NCBI GenBank assembly: GCA_036936605.1
Contig: JAUPFV010000005.1
Coordinates: 58,920,742-58,984,741 of the forward strand
Source: Limnanthes douglasii subsp. nivea
Taxonomy: Eukaryota; Streptophyta; Magnoliopsida; Brassicales; Limnanthaceae
Direction: 5' to 3'
Length of the DNA: 64,000 nucleotides
In this document: piece after piece, positions 45,069 to 54,659 of the stretch
Layout of the letters: the number at the start of each line of letters is the position of its first letter
Numbering within the stretch: the stretch's first letter is position 1
The notes under the pieces: generated by a model
The model's input: only the letters and a program-made list of their open reading frames with translations
Database searches by the model: none
What the model was told of the DNA's origin: nothing
Position numbers and translations under genes: made by a program

Positions 45069-45233
45069 AAAGTTATATTCAATTGCATAAATAATTCAAT
45101 AAATCACTAATATTATGCCACAAACTTTACATGCATGACACAGTATATAAATTCTAATTATATAAATATATATAAAACTTTACTAACCAGGAGCCGTATT
45201 TCTTTAGTGAAGGAAAGTCCAGCAATTTCCTTT

Positions 45234-45870
45234 TTAATATATATTAATACAAGAAACTTTACTACACCTGTGCCTCCCACAATTCTTCTTCCGCACACAT
45301 GGTTTATCGCATGAGAATCTCTCTTTATCCAATGTTTTTTTGTAGCATTCCACAGTCCGAGAAGTCGATCCACATCCACATTTTTGGGCTACAGAAATCA
45401 AACAAGGTGGGCACTTGCAGCATGGCATACTTCATTACAGCTATGCACCCTGCAAGGAAGGGACTTCCCACATATATTCAGACAAGTAAGAATTGGATCC
45501 AAGCAACTCTCTCTAGCCTCTTGCAAGCTTGTTTTCCCACAATAGCATGACTTAACCCTGCCCGACATTAAGTCACACTCACCACAAGGGCTTGGATGAC
45601 AAATTTCATCACAAATGTGATTACCACATCCACGCTGCCTTCCACAAGTTGAACTGCAGCAGAAAACCCCATCTTCGGTTTTCACTTCTCCCTTCACAGT
45701 CATCTCCCCACAAAGGACAACCTCCGTCTTTTTTTTGTTTTTGTTTTTTTTTGCAAAAACAATTAGCATTGACCAAAACCTGGCAAGGATCACATGGACC
45801 CACATAGCATACCTTCTCACATTGGTGCCTCCCACAGTTGAGAATTTTATTGCAGCGAGACCATAATTGA
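45234..45870 (-). pseudogene. NF-X1-type zinc-finger gene fragment (NFXL2-like)
   Basis: Three overlapping minus-strand frames, joined by two frameshifts (near 45.74 kb in a poly-A/KKKQKQKK stretch and near 45.41 kb), give consecutive NF-X1 zinc-finger units. These are CNKILNCGRHQCEKVC then GPCDPCQVLVNA; CGRQRGCGNHICDEICH then CGECDLMSGRVKSCYCGKT; CGKSLPCRVHSCNEVCHAA then PCLISVAQKCGCGSTSRT; and CVRKKNCGRHRC. The Cys/His spacing and the linker motifs (CDLM-GRVKSCYCGKT, GSTSRTVECYK) fit the plant NFXL2 subtype, a nuclear zinc-finger regulator of stress and clock responses. The fragment covers about 200 residues from the middle of a protein of roughly 900. It starts and ends abruptly inside an LTR retrotransposon and is in the same orientation. 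It cannot encode a full protein. Confidence 0.9.
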
Positions 45871-46000
45871 TGCTTTAATACTTGATTATGGATTGAAGAT
45901 GACAACAAATATCTTCATTTCAATCTTCATACAAATCATGAAACAGAAACATCTTTGTACAAATCTCTTCACAAAACAAGAACATATAATTTCAATCTTT

Positions 46001-46494
46001 TGTTGGGAATTTTGTTTAGAGATTTCCGGATAAACTCTGAAGTCTTGTTTTAACAATTTCAGATTGAAATTATTTTGGTGGTTCTCCAAAATTTTCAACC
46101 GGATAAAATCAGAGCATATGCATTTGAACAACGAGAATAGATTTTTGTTGTTATTGTCTTTTCTTCAACAGAACCATACTTATTTATTCAACCAAATTTC
46201 AAAAATTGTAAAGCAGTTTTAAGTCCAATAACGGCTATAATTTTAAATGATAAAAACGGGAAAAATTATTCAAATTCAAATTTGAATTAATTTTCCAAAT
46301 TCAAAATTTCCATGAATATTCACAATAGCCTTATCATTTAAAATAAATTTAACCACAACCAGGAACCGCCCCTTGAACCCACTAATCATAATATATTCTA
46401 ACAAGCGTGTACTCCACACTCTCCGACTTGCTCGATAATATATTACGACTGCATTGGTCGACTAGTCAATCCAATTACACTAAAATATCAAACA
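46001..46494 (-). repeat. 5' LTR (494 bp)
   Basis: Partner of 43241-43734. CTTCA follows directly as target duplication. On the element strand the sequence after the LTR (AAAGATTGAAATTATATG) does not resemble the usual primer-binding site. Confidence 0.95.
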
Positions 46495-46499
46495 CTTCA

Positions 46500-47480
46500 A
46501 CCCGTATTATGAACAATAATGTATTAGATTAAAAAGATACTATCATGTAACCTTGAAGTCATTGGTTGTTTATAAAAGCCTTTCGGCCAATACGCACATT
46601 AAAAATTTGTTAAAAAATGATATATACTAGAATCTGAAGAACCCTACATATAACTAAAAATACGTTAGAAAAAAATAAATTTTATTTTATTTATTTTAAA
46701 AATTATTATCATTACAATTAATAATAAATTATTCATTCAATTTATATAAATAGTTAAATTATAATATTTATGGGTCAAGAGAGTACGTGTTAGATTTACC
46801 GAATGTTAAATTTGTTCTATCCGTAAAATATAATCTATGGGACTCATAAATATTAATATATTATAAATAAAGTTATTAGTTTTATTACCAATATCACACG
46901 AAACCAATAGACAAACCAAATAATAGCTAATTAAAAACAATAATATTATCATATTATTATTTGATAGTTCAAATTTAATTTAAGATAATCACTTTCTTTA
47001 TATGATAAATATTTAAATAACCTAAAGTATATCAAATTAACATCCGATGGTTCATATCAAACCATCAATTCTTACAAAATCCTATAACAATCAACATAAT
47101 TAAATCTAATATCAATTTTGTTATCATTTGTAAAATTTCTTTAAAAAATTATTTCTCATAAATTGAGATATATTGGGCCAAAATCATTGAATCATATGTT
47201 ACTATTATATACTTATGAAATATTTTGACAAGATTGAGGACAAACACTTCGAATTGGATTTGAATGAATTCTGTATAATACAAACTTGTGAAATGATAAG
47301 TTGTTGTTAGAATTTTAATCACTTGCAATATTCGAATTTATGTATAAAACCCGGCATGAATTTAAAGATTCACTTCTATTACAAAATAATTTAATATATT
47401 TTGTCTACCTATTTCTTTTATACCACATCACTCGAAATATATACCCAGATTACTTTGTTTTAATATATATTGTTCAGTAA
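46500..47480. other. AT-rich intergenic DNA
   Basis: Very AT-rich (many ATTTA and AATAT runs); nothing recognisable. Confidence 0.5.
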
Positions 47481-48470
47481 AAGCTTTAAATGAATTTACT
47501 GAAGATGGAATATAAGCTCACAGACAAAGTCTCGGTGTTAGAGGTTTTGACTTCTACATGGTGTTGGGCTTTATAAAAGAGTTCAGCTTATGAAAGGTTT
47601 GGATTCAGTTTAGTAGGTTTTGGTCACTATAGGGTTGTGATCTCATCAGAGAGTTTAGTCCCGGATGATTTTGATTATTATAAAGGAAGTCAAGTCTCAG
47701 CATGAGACCAGTATCGATGGGAGAGAAGTCTTGGTACTAAGAGAAGAGACTTTGGGAAGTTGCTTTTAGAAAAGTTGAAAACTTCAACTATATCGAAATT
47801 AATCTAGATTGATTTGGTATGTTGGAAAAGGTTTAATCAAAGAATAGTTGATATCTCAAGGTGGATTAATTTTGCTATAAGTGAATTGGATGCATTGTTT
47901 TATTAAAGTTGTTCATTTGAAATATTATACATGTTGTAATAATAAATTGTCGTATGATTTGATCAAATTCGTTGATCAAGATCTTATTGTAACAATTTTG
48001 GTTTGTTTTTTTAGCATGGTGTATGTTTATCCTAACCTAGACGCATTTGGATCATATATATATATATATACAATTGATCTGACATCTATAAAGAGTATCT
48101 TTAATCTTGAAATCAGAAAGAGAATGTGTGCTTATTGAATTGAGAGTTTGTAGAAATAGATAAAGCTTTGTTTGTGAGAGAAAATGCCTAATAAATCAAG
48201 TGATTTCAGGGTTGATAAATTTTTGAAGATAATCACTTGAAAGACACTTAAGATAAATAATTAAGGTTGTAAGATATTAGTGGAATTTGATACTCTATTT
48301 TGAGAAGTTTGGACGTTGCATATTTACTAGTATTTTGTAATTTTTTTGTAAAAGTTTTATATATAAAATAATATTTGTTTGCCAATCTATGTAGGATTTT
48401 TCTATAATCTGAACAAAATAAATCTTGTGTTGTTCCCTTTCGTTGTTTCTCTTCCATTTATCAAAGTTTC
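47480..48470 (+). repeat. Possible LTR-like remnant (Tork-type copia)
   Basis: The stretch 48380-48440 (GTAGGATTTTTCTATAATCTGAAC, interrupted, then TAAATCTTGTGTTGTTCC) resembles the R-U5 end of the copia LTRs at about 20.23 and 35.05 kb. Sequence from 47.5 kb onward is G-richer than its surroundings. No partner LTR is seen. Confidence 0.3.
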
Positions 48471-48484
48471 ATATATTTTAGGGA

Positions 48485-48860
48485 ATTGATTTATGATTTA
48501 TAGATAAACTCTGAAGTCTTGTACAAAGATAATTTCAAATTGAATTATTTTTTGTGGTTCTCCAAAATTCAAGCAGATGAAATCGGAGATGTTTTTTATA
48601 TGTTGAAAAAGAGAATGACATTGCGTAAAACAAAGTATTTTCAAATTATAACAAATAGGGTAAAATTTGAAAATTTAAATTCAAATAGATTTTCAAAATA
48701 GCGAAATTCAAACTCGACCTAGTAAGGTGTTTCGTTCCTTGGCACACCTCGCCATGCTCGCTGGTCAGAATATAATTAACAATCGTGCATTCTTCTAACT
48801 TGTTCGATAATATAGTACGATTATATTGGTCGTTTATTCAATCCAATTATACTAAAATGC
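48485..48860 (-). repeat. Diverged LTR related to the NFXL2-carrying element
   Basis: It shares ordered blocks with the 494-bp LTRs: GATAAACTCTGAAGTCTTG, GTGGTTCTCCAAAATT, TCGATAATATA-TACGA, and TCAATCCAATTA-ACTAAAAT. It is shorter and clearly older. No internal region follows, so it is a solo LTR or fragment. Confidence 0.75.
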
Positions 48861-49370
48861 CACTATGGCAGTAACTTGCTTAGAAACCAAAATACCAACA
48901 CGGAAGCAAAACTAACTAGAAGCTTAAGTTTGCGTTCTTCAGTTCAATTAACCTTGATTCTTTGTTAGGTAAATCACGAAAATCATGCTGAACAAAGTGT
49001 CCTGTTAACTAGGTCTTCTAATGGAAAGTTTTACAATAATTCATATACATATATGTATAGATTAGTAAAATCAAAGAATTAGATTCATATGTGATGGACT
49101 ACTAGACCATCACATTTCTTATGCCTGCAATACAACACAACATTAATCATGAATCTCATTCTTGGATTTTACAAATGTAAAATTGGATAGTATCACTCGT
49201 TCCAGTATTCGAGATCCCTATGCTCACTATGGAAAATCTAATTCTTCTATGACTAGTAGTACCCACATTACTTTACGATAGAAAAACCACATGGGTGTGT
49301 ACCTTGTATGTGAAGACTCATATTAGGTGACAGCTTCAACTTAAAGATTCTTTTTCCAAGACAACTTTTT
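48861..49370 (+). promoter_or_regulatory. Upstream region of the NAC gene
   Basis: About 500 bp of non-coding DNA upstream of the likely TATA box. No specific cis-element is claimed. Confidence 0.4.
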
Positions 49371-49384
49371 TATTTATAAATAAA
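49371..49384 (+). promoter_or_regulatory. TATA box candidate of NAC gene
   Basis: TATTTATAAATAAA, about 315-330 bases upstream of the start codon, and followed by a C/T-rich leader typical of plant 5' untranslated regions. The leader may itself hold an intron (GTAAGTTA at 49489 to ATAACAG ending 49662). Confidence 0.55.
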
Positions 49385-49698
49385 TTCTCTGATAAACCCT
49401 AACCTCATGCACTCTCACACCTTCATCTTATAGAATCCCACAAGTTACCCTAAATAACCTAATTCAAGAATTTATCTTCTCCATGCAAGTAAGTTACCTA
49501 GCTACTTAAACCACAATTTTCTTTCTCTTCTTCTTCTTTTACTGAACTTTTGGCTAAAACTGATCTTTATTAGTTATTTCACATAAAAAAATTATAGGTA
49601 AGAAACTTGAATTCTTGATTTCTATTTTATCTTTTTTCTTTGTGGTTTGGGTCATATAACAGAAGCAAAGTAGTGAAAAGGGGAAGAAAAAGAGGGAA

Positions 49699-52600
49699 AT
49701 GGAAGGAGAAGAAAGAAAAGAAGAAACACTGCCTCCCGGATTTAGGTTTCATCCTACAGATGAAGAATTGATCACTTGCTATCTTGTGACCAAAATTTCT
49801 GATCCTAAGTTTACAGGCAGGGCTGTAACTGATGTTGATCTGAACAAAAATGAGCCATGGGATCTTCCAGGTATCTTAACCTAAATATCCCTAGTTTTGT
49901 TCAACAAGTTTTTTTTTAGCTCTTTCCTATTTGGCATTAGGGTTGGGTAAGAACATATCTATTGACTTTTGATTATTGTCACAATAAATGACCATGCCTC
50001 TAAAAACTTATATTTTTATAGTTTTATCATTTGCAAAACTGAAGTATATTTTTTAGCTGGGTTTTCTTTCACCTGCTTGTTTATAATTTTAGGTTTTAGT
50101 CCGTTATTAGGGTTCGATCCGTTATGGGTCCTCCCACAATTTATTTGTTGGATAATTGGTTTTCCGACATTAAAAACGTTAACATATCTCTTAAACTTGT
50201 TTATATATGTGGACAATAAAAGGTATCTCTTAAACTTGTTTATATACGTGGACAATAAAAGGTAGGCCAAAATTATTTTCTTCCATTTTATTTTTTATTT
50301 CCTCCATCATTCAAATTTTTAAAAACACTAGTGACTTGCTTTTACCAAATTATCCTTATTTTTATTTCAAATTTAACACTAGATACCATTGATCTAATAG
50401 ATAGTCTTATATGAAAAAACACACCAATAACCTAACTTTAATCCAACGTAAATGATTCTACTTCTAAAATTAACCCTAAAACAAAGAACTTCAATTTTAT
50501 TGAAGATTAATCATGAAAAATGAAGAAACCCAAACTAAACCGGAACGAACAAGGTAATTTAATCTTTGTTTTGTAATCTTTGTTTTTATGTTTTACCATT
50601 TCGAAACTTCTTTTTTTCAGCCAAACCCGATTTCTGCAGTTCTGAACGAAAAACAACTGATTCCGAGACGGTATCTCGGAATCAGTTATTTTGTTCAGAA
50701 GCAACTATTGCTAGCCAAAAAATTTAAACATTAGCGAAAGCATGTGATTCCGAGATGGCCTCTCGGAATCACATGCTTTCGCTAAAAAACAGAATATAAA
50801 AGAACAACCATATAGTCACAAAATCGAACAAAACTCAAAAACAGATCCAACCAAAAGCATAAACCCTAATCGAACCCTAAATCTACCAAATAAGAATCCT
50901 AACCTAACAAGAAGAGCCATAGCCAAAAGAAACTGGAAAACAAAAGACAGTAGAAAACCGAAGAGATTAGGGGTTTGAAAAGAAACTGGGAAACAAAAGA
51001 AAGTATGGCGTTCTTGAAAAGGAAAGAGATAGAATAAATGGATAGAAAGACAAATGTGTAATTTCCTTTATGGAAGAAATAACAAAATGAAGTTATTTTC
51101 AAATTATGGAGGAAATAAAAATTATCATGGGAGGAAATAGCTTTGGCCTAAAAAGTATCCTATTGATTTTCCGGTTTGTTAACTTTTCTATAATTAGTAT
51201 TACTTAGATCTTATGTCTACCTTTTTTTTCCAAACCTATATTATGGTAGCTTTTAAAGTCCAAACGTTAATCTTATACGTAGGTTTATATCGCAGAATAT
51301 TTTTCCGTTATGCTTTTTTTTTAGGCCATCGTCATTATAGATTTTTTGGACCGACAAAATCTATAAATTTAGTAACTCAAAATATAAATTAAACCGTACA
51401 GAGAATTTTAAAATCGAAAAACTAAATAAAATAGAAGCGGGATAATAAAAAAATTCTTCAACAATTTAAGTGTCCATACGTATATAGCACGCCTATGGAA
51501 TACCTTAGGATTAAATGTTTAGAAAATAGATAGTCGGAAGAAGAGCTAGGGATCAAACCCATAATTTTATGGGTGAGTTTTTATTGTGATGTTAAAAGTC
51601 TATCAAATGCGTATTCAAATTCTTCTTCTAGCTAGCTAGCTAATTTCTTGAATCTGTTCGATCATAGGTTTAAATTTTCCAATCCTTGTCAAAAATATAT
51701 TCAAGGTTGATACGTCTTACCAAGTTTAAATAAATTATTCTTAATTTATCAAAAAGGTGTTTAAGATTCCTCTCCTACCTGTTTTATTCCTAAACTTATC
51801 ATAATTTAAAGTTTGAATCGTAGTTTTACAAGAAATTCAAAACCAGAGTTCAAAGTTTCTCAACAAACACATATGTGGTTGTATTCACTTCTCATCTAAA
51901 TTTGTTGACTAAATTAAAAGGTCTAAAATTTCTACAGGGAAGGCAAAGATGGGAGGAAAAGAATGGTATTTCTTTAGCCTTAGGGACCGCAAGTACCCAA
52001 CCGGAGTGAGAACCAACCGAGCCACAAACACGGGCTACTGGAAAACGACTGGAAAAGACAAAGAGATCTACAATAGTACGACTTCCGATTTGATTGGGAT
52101 GAAGAAAACTTTGGTTTTCTACAAAGGAAGAGCTCCAAGAGGAGAGAAAACCAACTGGGTCATGCATGAATATCGAATCCACTCCAAACCTGCCTTTAGA
52201 ACTGCCAAGGTAACCAAATTAAGTTACTGGGAGTCTTAAAAAATCTGACTTGAATCCAAGTCTAAAATGAACATAAAAGAGGATATGTATATATATATGG
52301 CTTTTAACTTGGCTAGATTCCTATAAACTTTAAACCTTATCGACTTTTTCTGAGAGATTCATGAGAAAAAAAAAACTTACGGATATTTTGTTTTAGTCCA
52401 GAAATAATTAACCTAGCGAACCCTCACATTCCAAGTCGACAGCACACAATGGCACTCAGACTCTTTTTCGATCTGAGTTATGCCCTAAGCAAACTCTCAC
52501 AATAAGGATGTTCATATTATAAGTTAGGCTTTTAAAAAGTAATCGGTCCATTTACTATCTATTTTTGTGAGAGATAGTTTCTCGACTAAAAAACGTTCCG

Positions 52601-53621
52601 TTTTAATCGTATAACTATCCACTTTCCTATATATAATTCTTCGATTAAAATCTGTCCGGTTTTAGTGCATTGACTATTCATTTCGGACTATTGTGCATGT
52701 TTATGTTTATTTAGAAGCCTATTTTTATCGAAAAGGATAACAAAAGACTAATTTTATCAAAAATGAATAGTCGACGACTATTTGTCACGAAAATAAATAA
52801 TCATAGTAAAAAAAGATGGACGTTTTTAGTTAGAGAAATTATCTGTCACAAAAGTGGATAGTTAATGGACTATTCGAAGCTTCAAAGTTAAGTCTTGTTA
52901 TATCCATTTAACCGATATGCTTCGTATACTTGATTTCGTCATCTAGCCCGACATGCTTCACACTTGAATTCATACGGAAATTTATAGTAAATTCAAACTT
53001 TAAGACTTTAGCCAACCAATTTCACCATATGATAGAAATAATAGATGTTGTTTACTTGAACAGGATGAATGGGTAGTCTGCCGAGTATTCCAGAAAAGCG
53101 CAGGAGCTAAAAAATACCATACAAGCCAAACAAGATCAATGAATCCTTACATGGATTTAGGAACTACAAGTGTTATGCAAGCACCAATGATGCATACAAA
53201 TCCACCTACAAATATAAACAACAACAACAACTATCAATTCTCGGTAGTGGAAAGAAACAACTACGTAGCAAATAACACAGCCGAAATGGCAGAGCTTTCT
53301 AGGGTTTTGAGAATGAATGGTGTTTCGTCAACTACTTCCACTTCAATCAATTTACCTATGCAATCTCACAGTAACTATCAAGCAGCTCTCGGATTAGGGG
53401 GAGGAGCTCTTAACTTGAATCTAGGATCAACAATGGACCTCGCGGCAATGAATCGTCATCATCAACAACAACAACAGCAACGTCAAGATGCAGCAGCAGC
53501 GTCGCTGATGGGTGCTCCTACTAATGTCTCGTTTGTTTCAGAGAATGGATATGGTGGTGGAAATAGGTTCATGGGTATGGATCATTGTGTTGATCTTGAT
53601 AGTTACTGGCCCTCATATTGA
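49699..53621 (+). CDS. NAC-domain transcription factor, three exons
   Basis: Exons 49699-49870, 51938-52209 and 53064-53621 have GT-AG borders and join in frame to 333 residues. The NAC domain spans about residues 10-158. Subdomain A is [16 protein letters not shown] has [13 protein letters not shown] has [15 protein letters not shown] and TNRAT; D has [32 protein letters not shown] and VMHEYR; E has [12 protein letters not shown]. Intron positions after DLP and before DEW are the usual ones in NAC genes. The C-terminal activation-type region is Asn-, Gln- and Ser-rich, with a His-His-poly-Gln tract, a short LNLNLG stretch and the end motif DLDSYWPSY. It acts in the nucleus as a DNA-binding dimer. 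The closest subgroup appears to be the CUC2/NAC92/NAC100-like clade, so roles in organ boundaries or senescence are possible but not proven here. MGGKEW replaces the common MGEKEW. All exons are intact. Introns of 2067 and 854 nt are enlarged by foldback elements. Confidence 0.95.
50186..50263. repeat. 39-bp tandem repeat in NAC intron 1
   Basis: Two units (50186-50224, 50225-50263) starting ATCTCTTAAACTTG and ending AATAAAAGGT, differing at one base. The second unit ends where the MITE inverted repeat begins. Confidence 0.95.
50640..50700. repeat. Hairpin 1 in NAC intron 1
   Basis: A perfect 14-bp stem (AACTGATTCCGAGA with its complement, 50655-50687) closes a 5-nt loop. An outer stem (TTCTGAAC with GTTCAGAA, 50640 and 50693) extends it with a few bulges. 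Confidence 0.9.
50731..50785. repeat. Hairpin 2 in NAC intron 1
   Basis: A perfect 25-bp stem with a 5-nt loop (TGGCC). Its inner 10 bp (GATTCCGAGA) are the same as in hairpin 1; the outer 15 bp differ. Confidence 0.95.
52522..52890. mobile_element. Foldback element in NAC intron 2
   Basis: The left arm (about 52530-52600, with GTCCATTTACTATC, GAGAGATAGTTTCTC and ACTAAAAAACGT) is an imperfect inverted copy of the right arm (about 52810-52890, with ACGTTTTTAGTTAGAGAAATTA and GATAGTTAATGGAC read in pieces). The interior also holds repeated GGACTATT/ATAGTCG words. End points and target duplication are not resolved. Confidence 0.7.
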
Positions 53622-54655
53622 AGAGCAATGTAGATAAATATGCTGTAACTCTCTTATTTACTCTATGTTCTGTTTGTATGCTTTTTTTTTTTTTATAAGG
53701 AGTATGTAAAATGGGTGAAGTGCCCATTTCTTCATTCATAAGTATTATTACAATAATCTTTTAGCCGGAAAATAATAATTTTAAGATAAAAGACAAAATA
53801 AACATTTGGTTTGGGATAGATAAACTTTCTTGACAAACCAAAGACTTAATATTTCTTATCAAACTTCGCTTTCTCATATTACATTACATAGTCATGTCTA
53901 TACATACCAAAATTGGAACAACCTTTCAGCTTCAGACCTAAGTGACTCTTCTATAACAAACAAAATATTAAGACTTGACTTGTGGTTAGAAACAAGGAAC
54001 CAAATTAAAGAGAAACATAGAGACTTCCAGTAAAATTTACATGCATATAAAGTGCATTATTCCAGCTTGGAATGGGATTCGTTGATCGCTTACTAGAATA
54101 ATCATAACTCCATTTTGCCTTTTTTTTTATAATTAAAGCTATAAACTCGTATAAGTTTCAAAACATGGTACCCCTTGTGGAGTAGCACATGACTCGGTAG
54201 TCAGAACACAATCTCTTGCAAAGTTAACCTAAATGTGATTCTGCGAAACTTAGATAGCAACAACTTTAAGCCCACCTATTTGATCAAACGTTTTTTAATC
54301 ATGATCCACTTTGAGGGTTGGTTTGGATTGAGCCTTTACTTAAAACATAGCTGAGGATGGAGATTTTGAAGACGAGTCACTGAGAATAAATTATTTCTAA
54401 CTTGGATACTCAAAGATTACTTTGATACACGAAATCCTTGTTGCGTAGACTTTTCATTTTCTTTATTAATTATTACTACTATTTAGCACTTCTTAGATTT
54501 GTATAGAGTTTGACTTAGATTTTTTTAAGGAATTAATTTCCACATTAGTTCATTATACTAATGTTTCATTAACTTTCTCAAGTATTGGTGTTTAGAAGTT
54601 TTTTTTAGTGAAAATGTTCATCACTTATTCATTTGTGTTGTAATATTTGATATCG
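53622..54655. other. NAC 3' flank and AT-rich DNA
   Basis: The first 150-200 bases are the likely 3' untranslated region of the NAC gene (T-rich, several AATAAT-like words near 53750-53780). The rest has no recognisable gene. Confidence 0.45.
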
Positions 54656-54659
54656 ACTT

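Larger units (their letters stand above)
43241..46494 (-). mobile_element. LTR retrotransposon with captured NFXL2-like gene fragment
   Basis: The two LTRs (43241-43734, 46001-46494), each 494 bp with ends TGTTGG and CCAACA/CAAACA, differ at about 17 positions by hand count. Identical 5-bp target duplications CTTCA flank the element (43236-43240, 46495-46499). The 2.27-kb interior reads on the minus strand: next to the 5' (right) LTR a piece of an NF-X1-type zinc-finger gene, and next to the 3' (left) LTR the end of copia pol (RT active site and RNase H) plus a purine tract. Gag, protease, integrase and the front of reverse transcriptase are absent. No tRNA-iMet primer-binding site is visible beside the right LTR. 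It is non-autonomous and chimeric. Confidence 0.93.
50263..51150. mobile_element. Foldback MITE in NAC intron 1, about 890 bp
   Basis: The left end starts TAGGCCAAA and contains TTTTTATTTCCTCCAT; the right end is the inverted counterpart, ending CTTTGGCCTA, with ATGGAGGAAATAAAAA. The arms are about 55 bp at roughly 75-80% identity. AAAAG lies near both ends, but a clean target duplication cannot be fixed. The interior holds two strong hairpins and an A-rich stretch with repeated AACCCTAA-like words, and no transposase. Confidence 0.75.

Noticed and set aside
45299..45807. Plus-strand frames opposite the zinc-finger fragment
   Set aside because: They lie antisense to clear NF-X1 motifs and carry no motif of their own.
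52522..52890. Conserved regulatory structure in NAC intron 2
   Set aside because: Inverted arms and position fit a foldback transposon better; there is no evidence for conservation from a single sequence.
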